Positions 34,601-42,636 of a stretch of 49,273 nt of DNA are shown one piece after another. The first letter of the stretch is position 1, and every line of letters begins with the position of its first letter. The DNA lies in assembly GCA_945861885.1 (NCBI GenBank), contig CAMAVR010000022.1:1-49273 (forward strand), read 5' to 3'. This DNA comes from Nannocystis exedens. GTDB lineage: Bacteria > Myxococcota_A > Polyangia > Polyangiales > Polyangiaceae. The translations under genes and the position numbers were made by a program. Below the pieces are notes generated by a model that had not been told where the DNA came from, searched no databases, and saw only the letters and a list, made by a program, of their open reading frames with translations.

Positions 34601-34798
34601 GATCGGAATTGTGACCGACGTTTCGACAACTTCGGCGCTGGCCCCTGGATAGTTGGTCGTCACCGACACGGCCGGCGGCGCAAGCATCGGGTATTGCGCG
34701 ATTGGCAAGGTGGGGATCGCAAGCGCTCCGGCGAGCACCATCACGATCGCGCAAACTACAGCAAAAATAGGGCGCTTAATGAAAAATTCGGCGAACAT
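31622..34798 (-). CDS. RND multidrug efflux transporter (AcrB/HAE1 family)
   Basis: Inner-membrane proton-driven pump of 1058 residues, normal for AcrB/MexB. It opens with MFAEFFIKRPIFAVVCAIVMVLAG. TM4 holds the proton-relay pair in GLVVDDAIVVIENV near residue 408, as in AcrB D407/D408, which distinguishes it from the metal-type pump further along. The large periplasmic loops and the FGLAILAVFLVLAAQYESFALP segment are typical. The adaptor gene is 21 bases upstream. No dedicated TolC lies in this pair, so it may share an outer-membrane channel encoded elsewhere. No repressor gene is adjacent. Confidence 0.95.
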   Translation of the reverse strand: MFAEFFIKRPIFAVVCAIVMVLAGALAIPTLPIAQYPMLAPPAVSVTTNYPGASAEVVETSVTIPIEQSVNGVDGVRSISSVSGSDGTSAIYLMFDTSRDIDIAAVDVQNRVSQVLSRLPNEVRQKGVTVEKNTASWVMATALYSENGEYDQKFLSNYANIYLKDAIKRVPGVSKVDVFAERKFAMRVWLRPDQLAFHALAASDVIAALYEQNVQVAAGQLGSQPAVPWAEYQIGLEVHGRLQDAREFENIVLRTTPNGAFVRLKDVARVELGSVGYSSFLRYNGQESSGLGIMKLPSANALDVRNGVVAKMDELKLRFPPGLRWVVSDDTTRAVRSSVREVVKTLIEAIILVVLVIFLFLQSKTSTLIPAITIPVSLIGTFAFVKAFNFSINTLTLFGLTLATGLVVDDAIVVIENVQRFIDEKGLNARQAASAAMREVSGAVVATSMVLIAVFSPAALLPGTSGRIYQQFALTIAFSVALSMFNSLTLTPTLAARWLRKTPTDKAAGFKLFDRLFGALQRTYLRLLQWLIRRRAVSLIAFALAFGAAVALLLSVPVGFFPDEDDGGLRIVAQGPTGMSGNYTRRIVDKIEKIVRSIPEVDNSFELGGWSFSGVGPNRAVSFIALKPWSERKGKEHSVQAIIDRIRGPLAAIEEAIVFPIAPPPVDGIGEMGGLEFQLQDQGGSTVHELERVTKAFVEQAAKSPVLSGVNTSFTADSPYIEINVNRDRAKQLGVKITDLFDTLQVFVGSKYINDFTFENRSYSVYVQGDKEYRADPNSLSTYYVRSSGSSGEGLTPTGLPVATSPSARVGTMITLDNLIETVPKVSATEISHYNLFRAASINASPARGRSTGEAIAEMEQLARTHLPRGYGFEWAGLAKEQVESGARAILIFGLAILAVFLVLAAQYESFALPSIVLLSVPIGIVGALLGQLIRGQVNDVFCQIGLVMLIGLSAKNAILIVEFAHHLRGRGLSIADAALEAARERLRPILMTSFAFILGVFPLVIASGSGALARQSLGTTVFGGMLVSTVANLFFVPSLYVMIESIRERFVKPESGL

Positions 34799-34819
34799 AT
34801 CTCCTCACGTACCGACCGC

Positions 34820-35944
34820 TTACTCGGCCGCCCTCGGCTCACTTGCTACGTGCGTCCCGTCGAGCATTCGTTGAACGTTCGATACGATGACCTCCTCACC
34901 CGCCTTCACCCCTGACGTTATGATGAAGCTGTTTTCAAACATCCCTTCGACATCGATCGGTCGTTGCCTCGCGACAACACCGTCCGGCGTTCGGTCGGCG
35001 ACAAACGCGAAGTAGGTGCCCACCAGGCGCGATACCGCTGAAATCGGCATTGTCAGACGCGGTTCGCGCCCCCAAATCATGCGCGCCGTTAGCACTTGCG
35101 CGGCACGTAACTTCCCCGCGTTGGGGCAAGTTGCTTTTACCAGAACCGTCTGCGTGTCGACGTTGACGGTTGTCGACACGAACGACGGCTTCGTCTCGCA
35201 TAGCGGAATGCGCGAATTGTCGACGAGCTGGATGACGGTGTTTTCGTCGATCGCATTGGCTTTCGGAATCGGGATGTAAATGTACGCTTCGATCAACTTA
35301 TCTTGGTCGACCGACGTGAGGCGTGTTTGCGGTGTGACGTAGTCGCCAACGCGGACCGGCACGTCACCGACAACGCCGTCGCTCGGCGCTATGATGCTGT
35401 AAAAACCGAGCAGATCGGCCTGCGATTTCAGCTGCGCTTCTGCCTGTTTGACATCGGCTTCCGCGGCGACGCGCAGGCTGTAACGTCGTTGATACTCGAT
35501 GTCGCCTATCAATCCGGCTTCGAGGAGCGCTTGCGATTTGCTGTCGTTGTGAACCGCGAACTGCGCGTGCGCGCGCCTTGTTTGAAGGTTCGCTTCGAGG
35601 CTTTTTAGTGTCGCCAACTCGCGACCGGGATTGATCGCGATGATGAGCGCACCTTCGGTCACCGGGTCGCCCGGTTTCACTGAAATCGCTTTCACGTACC
35701 CGCTCACATGCGGGTAGAGCGCGATCGAGCGACGCGATGTGAGCGACGCCAAATACTCGTCAAATCGAGGCACTTCGATCAACTTTAGCGTTTCAATACG
35801 CGCAGGTATCTTCGCCGTTGCCGCCGATGCCCCTTCGGTATTTTTTTTGTGACACGTAGTGCTCGCGATCGCGCAAAAAATTGCGATCCCTACTAGCGCT
35901 GGTGACGCGGAAGGTCCCCGGAATCGCGGCGAATCAGCTTTCAT
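34820..35944 (-). CDS. RND periplasmic adaptor (membrane fusion protein, AcrA-like)
   Basis: Adaptor of about 374 residues from the ATG at 35944 (MKADSPRFRGPSASPALVGIAIFCAIASTTCHKK), which gives a lipoprotein signal with C near residue 31. An upstream frame to 36031 has no signal character. The lipoyl/hairpin part has SRRSIALYPHVSGYVKAISVKPGDPVTEGALIIAI and a coiled-coil region to about 175, then the lipoyl second half IIAPSDGVVGDVPVRVGDYVTPQTRLTSV. The membrane-proximal end is NVQRMLDG. It bridges the RND pump and an outer-membrane channel. Upstream lies a 170-base divergent gap before the OM protein gene. Confidence 0.92.
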   Translation of the reverse strand: MKADSPRFRGPSASPALVGIAIFCAIASTTCHKKNTEGASAATAKIPARIETLKLIEVPRFDEYLASLTSRRSIALYPHVSGYVKAISVKPGDPVTEGALIIAINPGRELATLKSLEANLQTRRAHAQFAVHNDSKSQALLEAGLIGDIEYQRRYSLRVAAEADVKQAEAQLKSQADLLGFYSIIAPSDGVVGDVPVRVGDYVTPQTRLTSVDQDKLIEAYIYIPIPKANAIDENTVIQLVDNSRIPLCETKPSFVSTTVNVDTQTVLVKATCPNAGKLRAAQVLTARMIWGREPRLTMPISAVSRLVGTYFAFVADRTPDGVVARQRPIDVEGMFENSFIITSGVKAGEEVIVSNVQRMLDGTHVASEPRAAE

Positions 35945-36114
35945 TTCTTGCGCGAGGGTACGTCTAAGGCTCGATCGTGGCCAAGATCGAACTGCCAAAT
36001 GCACCGTAAGCAGTGCGATAGATCGGCACAACCGGCGTGATGGTGGCTTATCTGTTTTGCCGAAATGACGAGCACCTTTGCCTTTTTTTGATCACGCCGA
36101 TAGCTTAACACGTC

Positions 36115-36906
36115 ATGCACATACATGCCCGTTGGGCGTTGGTTGCCCTTATTTTCCCGGCGAGCGCTCATGCCAACCCAACATCGGCCTCGGCCGTCCC
36201 GATCGCCGATGCGCTGAAGCTCGCCGACGTTGTGGCCTACGCCTCTGTCGGCGTGCGGACGCTGCCAACCTACAGCGGGATAAGTGAATGGTCTGGGGCA
36301 GAATTTGGGGTGCTCCCGACATTTCACTATGGCAAGAGTGGAGCGCAGTTCGGGGGTCTTGAAATGGGCGCCGACGTTATCGGCCACTACTCCAATCCGG
36401 CGAGCGGGCGGCTCGAGAGCAAACTCGTTCTAAACGCGAAACTAAACGTCCTCGAGGACAACGAGTGGTGGCCCGGCATCAGCATCGGAGCCATGGAGCT
36501 TGACCCGGTGCAGCCACGAAATAGCATGAATTTGCTATTCGCCGTCATGAGCAAAACGATCGTCGTTCGCAAAAAGCACTACGGTCGCGTCACCGCGGGG
36601 TATGGCAACGCCCTCACGAAGAACCCGGCGATCTTCAGTCCAACACTTCCGTTTCACAAAGGGGGGAGCCTCCTCCTTACGGCCTATGAATCGCCATCGT
36701 GGGGCCCGCTAGGGCTTGTCGTGGAGTACTTTGGAGGTTCGGCCGAAGTGGGCGCGCCGACCGTCGCGATAAACATCTCGCCGACCGACAGCGTGTCCAT
36801 GCAAACAGGGCTCTCTCTCGGCGACCTAAACTTTTCGCCGAGAACGCCTCAGTATTTCTTTTTTTCGGTCGCCGGGTCGTGGAACATGGTGACGCTGCTT
36901 AAGTAG
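36115..36906 (+). CDS. Putative exported outer-membrane beta-barrel protein
   Basis: 263 residues with a signal (MHIHARWALVALIFPASAHA) and mature sequence rich in alternating aromatic/polar strands (AQFGGLEMGADVIGHYSNP, WWPGISIGAMELDP, GRVTAGYGNAL, SLLLTAYESPSWGPLGLVVEYF). It ends with a strand closing in F-x-x-x-W (FFFSVAGSWNMVTLLK), fitting a small barrel. No named family is recognised. It has no in-line partner and lies between two efflux systems on the opposite strand. Its 3' end faces the perfect 35-bp palindrome at 36915. Confidence 0.6.
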   Translation: MHIHARWALVALIFPASAHANPTSASAVPIADALKLADVVAYASVGVRTLPTYSGISEWSGAEFGVLPTFHYGKSGAQFGGLEMGADVIGHYSNPASGRLESKLVLNAKLNVLEDNEWWPGISIGAMELDPVQPRNSMNLLFAVMSKTIVVRKKHYGRVTAGYGNALTKNPAIFSPTLPFHKGGSLLLTAYESPSWGPLGLVVEYFGGSAEVGAPTVAINISPTDSVSMQTGLSLGDLNFSPRTPQYFFFSVAGSWNMVTLLK

Positions 36907-36914
36907 GACTCCGC

Positions 36915-37014
36915 CCCGTAAACGTGCCCGTGCCCGTAAACGTGCCCGGTATTTTCTGTGCCTCGGGCCTCAGAAAAAACCGGGCACGTTTACGGGCACG
37001 GGCACGTTTACGGG
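36915..37014. repeat. Dispersed CCCGTAAACGTG repeat as a perfect 35-bp inverted repeat between convergent genes
   Basis: Arms 36915-36949 and 36980-37014 are exact reverse complements. The 30-base centre continues the stem: TTTTCTG pairs with CAGAAAA, then GCC with GGC around TCG, so the whole 100 bases fold into one near-perfect hairpin. It lies 9 bases after the stop of the outer-membrane protein gene and 13 bases before the czcA stop. A bidirectional terminator or mRNA 3'-end protector is likely. Confidence 0.95.
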
Positions 37015-37026
37015 CAGATTCGGAGA

Positions 37027-40000
37027 TCAGCTTGGCGTACGCACTGTTGGTGTTCTTGATGTCGGCACTGGGATGATGAGCGTGTCGGGCGGCTCGTCTT
37101 TGTAGCCGCGAAGCAGGATTTGGAGCACGCCTGGAAGTAGGAACATCGTTAGCAGCGTCGAAAAAAGAATCCCTGTGATAACGACTGTTGCTAGCGGCCT
37201 TTGAACTTCGGCGCCAGCGCCGGTGGCGAGCGCCATTGGCAAAAAGCCGAATGCCGCGACGGCGCCGGTTGAGAGGACAGCGCGCATCGTGTGCACCGCC
37301 CCTTCGGAAATTGCGATAGGCAGCTCGGTTCCGATCGCGAGCCGTCGCTTGATGTCGCTCGCCATTACAACGCCGTTTAAGACCGACACGCCGGCGAGCG
37401 CAATAAACCCGACCGCCGCCGGAATGCTGAACGACAACCCACGCAAAACAAGCCCCAAAATGCCGCCAATGAGCGCAAACGGGACGACCGCAAATACCGC
37501 CGCCGCGAATCGCGTGTTGCCGAACATCCACAGAAGCATCCCGAAAATAATTGCGAGGCTCATCGGCACGACCGTTGCCAATCGCTTCTTTGCGCGCTCG
37601 AAATTCTCGAACTGGCCCCCCCACGAGATCTCATAGCCCGTTGGAAGAGTGACCTCCGCTTCGATCTGCCTCCGTGCGTCGGCAACCCAAGAAACGAGGT
37701 CGCGACCGCGCAAATTAACCTCGACGCGCACGGTTCGAGTAAGCGCCTTGTGACGGATCTGCGTCGGCCCTTCAGCCTCTTCGATCTTTGCGACTTCGGC
37801 GAGCGGAATATTCTGCCCTCCGGGGGCCGAAACAAACAGTTCACCTAGCGCTTCGGTCGTTGGAAGGCGCGGCGGAACTCGCAAGCGAAAATCGAACCGG
37901 CGACGCCCTTCGTAGATGTACCCCAGCGGGATCCCCACGCGGGCCGCCTCGACAACTTCGAGAGCATCTGCGACGGTCACGCCATAGCGCGCCAAACGAA
38001 CGCGGTCGGGGCGCACCGTGATTGTGGGCGCGCCGAGAAGGCGCTCAACACGAATGTCGCCCGTGCCTCGGACGTTTTTTACGATCCCCCCAACCTTCTC
38101 GCTAATCGCCTTTAATTCGGGCAAATCGGGGCCAAAAATCGCTATCTGCACGTCGGCGCGAGAGCCGCTGATCAGCGCATTTGTTTTGTCTTCGATCGGC
38201 TGCGAAATCGACACGAACGTCCCCGGCACTTCGCTTTCAAGAGCGTTTTTTAGGGCGATTGAGAGTTGGTCGAGATCGTGCGCCGTTTTCCATTCGGGCT
38301 TCGGCTTCAAGTGGACAAAAATGTCGGTGCTGTCATTCCCCACGGGATCGACCGCTACTTCTGCGCGACCGGTCATCGCGAGCGTCGTAATCACTTCGGG
38401 GAAACGTTTGAGAACGCGCTCCGCTGTGAGGTCAAGCTCCCGGGCACGCGCCAAATTAACTGAGGGAAGGCGCCGGATCGTGACAACGATATCGCCCTCG
38501 TCGATGCGCGGCACGAAATCGGCTCCGGCTTGCGACAGCAGCACAAAACTGCCGACCAGCAGGGCACCAGCACCGCTGAGAAGATACCACTTGTATCGAA
38601 TCGCGGCTGGAAGCGCCTTCTCGTACAAGGCCTCAAGCTTCTGAATCCATCGCGGACCCAGCGACTTTGGAGGCGGCACGAGCGTTACGAGCAGCGCCGG
38701 GAAAAATAAAAGCGAGAAGACGAGCGCACCGAACAGCGCGCACGCCATCGTCCCCGCCATCGGCCGGAACATTTTCCCCTCGATCCCCTCGAGAGTCAAA
38801 AGGGGCAAATAAACGAGCATGATAATCGCGACGGAAAACGCGACGGGGCGCGCTACCGATGCGGAAATCTCCCCATAAACACGCTGTCTCAACCCTTTTG
38901 CGAGCTCACGCCCCGCCGTCGCAGCGAGCACCGCTTCGAGCACAACGATCGGGCCGTCGACCAAAAAACCGAAGTCGATCGCACCGAGACTCATCAAGTC
39001 GCCCGTCACACCGAACAGGTGCATGCCGAAAAGGGCAAACGACATCGACACCGGAATACCGAGCACGACGGCGAGTGCACCTCGCAACGTTCCCAAGAAG
39101 AGAGCCAGGACAAGCGTTACGACGAGCGCCCCTTCAACTAGATTCGACAGCACGGTCTTGAGCGTTCGACCGACAAATTCCGAGCGATCGTAGATTGGCT
39201 CGATCTTGATCCCGGCCGGGAGCTCGGCCTGTACTTCAGCAATCTTGGCTTTGAGTGCGGCGAGAACATCGCGGCTGTTCGCACCGATAAGCATCATCGC
39301 GATGCCGGTAACCGCCTCGCCATCGCCGTCGCGCGTGATGACGCCGTACCGGAGCGCCGCGCCAATTTTCACCTGACCGATGTGCCGAACAAGAAGCGGC
39401 GTGCCATCAGGATCGGTGCGAAGTACGACGTTCGCGATCTCTTCTTCGTTCCGAAGAAGGCCTGAACCGATGAGCGTGAACGATTCGTCGACGCGATCGA
39501 CGTACCCTCCTCCTACGCTAATATTTGCGCGGAGGAGCGCTTCTCGCACATCTTTCAGCCCCATACCGTGCGCATGGAGCCGCTCGCGATCGACGACGAC
39601 TTCGTACTGCTTAAGATCGCCCCCCATCGTATTGACTTCGATGATTCCGGGGACGCTGCGCAGCGCCGGCAAGATTTCCCAATCGAGAATTGTCCGCAAC
39701 TGGGTTGGAGAATGATGATCGGATCGCACGACGAATTGATAAATTTCGCCGAGCCCACCTGACACGGGCGACAGTTCGGGGCGCCCCGCAACTTTTGGAA
39801 GGAGCGCTTCAACGACCCGCAGTCGCTCGAGCACAATCTGACGGGCAAACCAGACGTCGGTGCCATCTTTAAAAATAATCGTTACCGATGACAGCCCGGA
39901 GCGCGAGACCGAACGAAGCTCGGTAAGATGCGGCGTCCCGTTCAGAGCCGCCTCAATCGGGAATGTTACCGTTCGCTCGACTTCGATCGGCGATAGCCCA

Positions 40001-40161
40001 GGCGCCTCGGTGAGCACCGACACTTGCACCGTCGACACATCGGGGACGGCATCGATCGGGAGATACCGTGCTGCGATGCCGCCGCCTACGAGGACAACCC
40101 CAAGCAGGACGAGCACCATGAGCCGAAAACGGATCGATACATCGACAATTGATACGAGCAT
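37027..40161 (-). CDS. czcA: Heavy-metal efflux RND pump (CzcA/CusA family)
   Basis: RND pump of 1044 residues of the HME class. The diagnostic TM4 stretch is AIDFGFLVDGPIVVLE: D, then D six residues on, then E seven further, spaced like D402/D408/E415 of CzcA. This supports divalent cations such as Zn, Co or Cd rather than drugs; Cu(I)/Ag(I) pumps use other residues, so Cus-type is less likely. It opens with VSIVDVSIRFRLMVLVLLGVVLVGGG. The gene follows czcB after 3 bases. Metal specificity needs experimental proof. The C-terminal tail ends near the palindrome at 37014. Confidence 0.94.
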   Translation of the reverse strand: MLVSIVDVSIRFRLMVLVLLGVVLVGGGIAARYLPIDAVPDVSTVQVSVLTEAPGLSPIEVERTVTFPIEAALNGTPHLTELRSVSRSGLSSVTIIFKDGTDVWFARQIVLERLRVVEALLPKVAGRPELSPVSGGLGEIYQFVVRSDHHSPTQLRTILDWEILPALRSVPGIIEVNTMGGDLKQYEVVVDRERLHAHGMGLKDVREALLRANISVGGGYVDRVDESFTLIGSGLLRNEEEIANVVLRTDPDGTPLLVRHIGQVKIGAALRYGVITRDGDGEAVTGIAMMLIGANSRDVLAALKAKIAEVQAELPAGIKIEPIYDRSEFVGRTLKTVLSNLVEGALVVTLVLALFLGTLRGALAVVLGIPVSMSFALFGMHLFGVTGDLMSLGAIDFGFLVDGPIVVLEAVLAATAGRELAKGLRQRVYGEISASVARPVAFSVAIIMLVYLPLLTLEGIEGKMFRPMAGTMACALFGALVFSLLFFPALLVTLVPPPKSLGPRWIQKLEALYEKALPAAIRYKWYLLSGAGALLVGSFVLLSQAGADFVPRIDEGDIVVTIRRLPSVNLARARELDLTAERVLKRFPEVITTLAMTGRAEVAVDPVGNDSTDIFVHLKPKPEWKTAHDLDQLSIALKNALESEVPGTFVSISQPIEDKTNALISGSRADVQIAIFGPDLPELKAISEKVGGIVKNVRGTGDIRVERLLGAPTITVRPDRVRLARYGVTVADALEVVEAARVGIPLGYIYEGRRRFDFRLRVPPRLPTTEALGELFVSAPGGQNIPLAEVAKIEEAEGPTQIRHKALTRTVRVEVNLRGRDLVSWVADARRQIEAEVTLPTGYEISWGGQFENFERAKKRLATVVPMSLAIIFGMLLWMFGNTRFAAAVFAVVPFALIGGILGLVLRGLSFSIPAAVGFIALAGVSVLNGVVMASDIKRRLAIGTELPIAISEGAVHTMRAVLSTGAVAAFGFLPMALATGAGAEVQRPLATVVITGILFSTLLTMFLLPGVLQILLRGYKDEPPDTLIIPVPTSRTPTVRTPS

Positions 40162-40164
40162 GAT

Positions 40165-41349
40165 TTACCGGAACATTTCGGCTTTTAGCGCAAACACGCC
40201 GTTGACTGCCACGCGCTCGCCAAGCTGAAGCCCTGAAACAACGAGGGCGTGCGTGGCATCTCGAGGGCCAAGCGTGACGATGCGAGGCTCGACCGCCGTT
40301 TCGTCGTGGGCGACAAATACGGTCGGCTTGCCGTCGACACTTGTTATCGCTTCGAGTGGGATCATCGGCGCTGGCGATGTGGTGTGCGCAGTGTGAATCT
40401 TTGCGGTGACCGATTGACCTGGGCGGAGCGACTCGTCGGTATTTTCGACCACGACGCGAACTTGCGCGCTCCTTGTATCGAGGTCGATGATATCGCCGAT
40501 GTGCGCAATTTTGCCGGTGACGACCATGCTGGCATTTGTCTGCGGCGAAAGCTCGACCGCATCGCCGTTATGCAGGTGCCCAAGCTCTCGCTCAAATACC
40601 GATAGATCGACCCAAAGGCGTTTGAGATTGGCGACTCTCATTGCTGTATGCGTCGGCTCGACAGACTGACCGCGCGATACGTTCAGCTCAACAACTTTGC
40701 CATCGATCGGGCTCGTTAACGTGAGAATGCCTATCTCGCCCGATTGCGTTCCGCCTATGGCGCGAACCCGCTGCGTGGCGGCCACGACATCGGCTTTTGC
40801 GGCGGCGGCCGTCGCGCGCGCTAGCTCTGCATCGCGAAGCGACGATACGTGCTGCGCAGCGAGCTGAGTTTCGCGCTTTTCGTTCACACCTGCGGCGTCG
40901 GCGTGAGCTCGCGCGGAGAGCAGCGCAGCCTGCGCCTCTCCAAGTTCCGCGCTCTCAAGCTCGAGAAGCACATCGCCGGCTTTCACCAAATCGCCCTGAA
41001 ATTTCTCGATGCGCTTCACTCGCCCGGGAATGCGCGCGCCGATCGCGGCGACGAGCTGCGGATCAAACGTGACCGTCCCAGTGACGACTGTGACTGGAGA
41101 AAGTGCGCCGGTTTGACACTCGGCAAACGCTATTTTTGAGCGTGTCGCGAACTCTGGCGAGTAACGAATCCACTTTCCGTCGAGACGCGGGACGTCGCGT
41201 ACTGGCGCTTCGCCCGGGTGGGAGCCTGATTTTCGGTAGGCTAGTCCGAGGCCGACTGCTGCGCACACGACGACTAGCATGACCGCGTACCGCCACTTAA
41301 AGCGCTTTGATGGCGGCTTTGTAGCGGCTGCCGAAATATCTTTGTTCAC
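40165..41349 (-). CDS. czcB: Heavy-metal efflux periplasmic adaptor (CzcB/CusB-like)
   Basis: Membrane fusion protein of about 394 residues. I chose the GTG at 41349 (VNKDISAAATKPPSKRFKWRYAVMLVVVCAAVGLG), giving an N-terminal membrane anchor and a 4-base GTGA overlap with the czcC stop. The lipoyl halves are VAAIGARIPGRVKRIEKFQGDLVKAGDVLLELES and LTSPIDGKVVELNVSRGQSVEPTHTAMRV. Between them lies an alpha-helical hairpin rich in Ala and Arg. The beta-barrel end has VRVVVENTDESLRPGQSVTAKI. No histidine-rich metal-binding N-terminus like CzcB of Cupriavidus is seen. Confidence 0.9.
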   Translation of the reverse strand: MNKDISAAATKPPSKRFKWRYAVMLVVVCAAVGLGLAYRKSGSHPGEAPVRDVPRLDGKWIRYSPEFATRSKIAFAECQTGALSPVTVVTGTVTFDPQLVAAIGARIPGRVKRIEKFQGDLVKAGDVLLELESAELGEAQAALLSARAHADAAGVNEKRETQLAAQHVSSLRDAELARATAAAAKADVVAATQRVRAIGGTQSGEIGILTLTSPIDGKVVELNVSRGQSVEPTHTAMRVANLKRLWVDLSVFERELGHLHNGDAVELSPQTNASMVVTGKIAHIGDIIDLDTRSAQVRVVVENTDESLRPGQSVTAKIHTAHTTSPAPMIPLEAITSVDGKPTVFVAHDETAVEPRIVTLGPRDATHALVVSGLQLGERVAVNGVFALKAEMFR

Positions 41350-42626
41350 GTATCGAGCCCTCCAACCGACGTATCGATCGCTATCCGGTCGACCCATGCG
41401 GCCTCGAGTGCATCGAGCCTCTTGCCGCGAACTCGGGCAACTTCACGCGCCGCCGTTGTCACCCGGAAGAGATCGAAGCGACCTGCGCGCCAGCCGATCT
41501 CGACAAGCTCTAGCGACTTCATTGCGAGCGGTAGCGCCGAGTCTGTTAGCAGGCGCAGCTCACGACGACGTGCCTCATATGTTTCGATCGCACCGACAAC
41601 TTCGCGAACAATTCTGCGCAGGAGCAGCGTCTCGCGATCCATTTCGGTTGTCCGCTCGGCGTCGACCCGGGCAAACTGCTGCTGATTTCGCTGCGCGACC
41701 GGCAATTCGACCGAGAGGCCGACGACGCCGAAAATTGGCGATATTGGCGCCGCATCGACGCCGCCATAGACGCCGAGGCGCGGAAACAGCTCTCTTCGTA
41801 GCTTGGTCGTTGTTGCGTCCAATAGCGACATTCGTCGTTTGATCACGGCGAGCTCGGGGCGCTTGCGAAGTGCGTGTTCGACCAGCAGCGCTCGATTCGG
41901 CACATCGGGCGGGTCTCCAACCGGTGTGACGAGCTGAACTTGTTGGGACGCGGGGAGATCGAGCACGTGCCTCAAATCCATCGTGTGCCCTTGCCTCAGA
42001 CGAATCGACTGGTCAATCTCCAAACTTATCTGCGTCACTTCAAAACTGGCAAGCGACTCTTCGATCTCGTTTGATGCGCCAGCCTGCGCTCTCTGTTTGG
42101 TCGCCGAAAGCACGCGCTCGGCAATCGCCATCGTTTGCTGCATCTCGAAGACGCGCTGCTCCGCAATCCCCACTCGGACGTAGGCGCCCCATGCTGAACT
42201 GCGGACTCGTAGGCGCTCAACATCGAGCTCGGCGCGGGCAATCGCCGCCGCCTGCTCCGCTTCGCGCACTCGGGCTCGTGGTGCGCCACTGACATCAAAC
42301 GGCACTTCGAGTGTCGCGGCGTAGCCGACGTCGGGTATCACGGCGCCGCCTGTAATCGGCGGCCGTGCGTCGACTGAAACTCTAGGATTTGAGGGGAAAA
42401 CGATACCTGCCCCCACTCGGCGAGCCATCGCCTGACGGACCGCCGCGTTTGCAAGAACGATGTCGGGCGCGCGCTCCTTCGCGCGCGCAATCGCGTCAGA
42501 GAGCGAAAGCGACAGTGTTGCCGGAATGTCGGCCGTGCGGTTATCGTCCGCAGGGATATCGGCCAAAGCCCGATGCCCCCACGTTGCGAGTGAAGAGATG
42601 ATGATGAAACGAGCTACTTGATGCAC
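41346..42626 (-). CDS. czcC: TolC/CzcC-type outer-membrane efflux channel
   Basis: TolC-family protein of 426 residues with a signal (ARFIIISSLATWGHRALADI). Two repeat halves are visible: LSLSDAIARAKERAPDIVLANAAVRQA at about residues 40-66, and the later LVEHALRKRPELAVIKRRMSLLDATTTKLRRELFPRLGVYGG. The end has EIGWRAGRFDLFRVTTAAREVARVRGKRLDALEAAWVDRIAID, typical of CzcC. Start is GTG at 42626, ten bases after the stop of the GT39-like gene, so the czc operon may be read through from the valS unit. With czcB and czcA it makes a full tripartite pump. Confidence 0.9.
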   Translation of the reverse strand: MHQVARFIIISSLATWGHRALADIPADDNRTADIPATLSLSLSDAIARAKERAPDIVLANAAVRQAMARRVGAGIVFPSNPRVSVDARPPITGGAVIPDVGYAATLEVPFDVSGAPRARVREAEQAAAIARAELDVERLRVRSSAWGAYVRVGIAEQRVFEMQQTMAIAERVLSATKQRAQAGASNEIEESLASFEVTQISLEIDQSIRLRQGHTMDLRHVLDLPASQQVQLVTPVGDPPDVPNRALLVEHALRKRPELAVIKRRMSLLDATTTKLRRELFPRLGVYGGVDAAPISPIFGVVGLSVELPVAQRNQQQFARVDAERTTEMDRETLLLRRIVREVVGAIETYEARRRELRLLTDSALPLAMKSLELVEIGWRAGRFDLFRVTTAAREVARVRGKRLDALEAAWVDRIAIDTSVGGLDT

Positions 42627-42636
42627 AGGGCGAAGG

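Noticed and set aside
31622..34798. The first RND pump as a metal pump
   Set aside because: Its TM4 has the DD pair in GLVVDDAIVVIEN, typical of drug-type HAE1 pumps, unlike the D-x5-D-x6-E pattern of the second pump.
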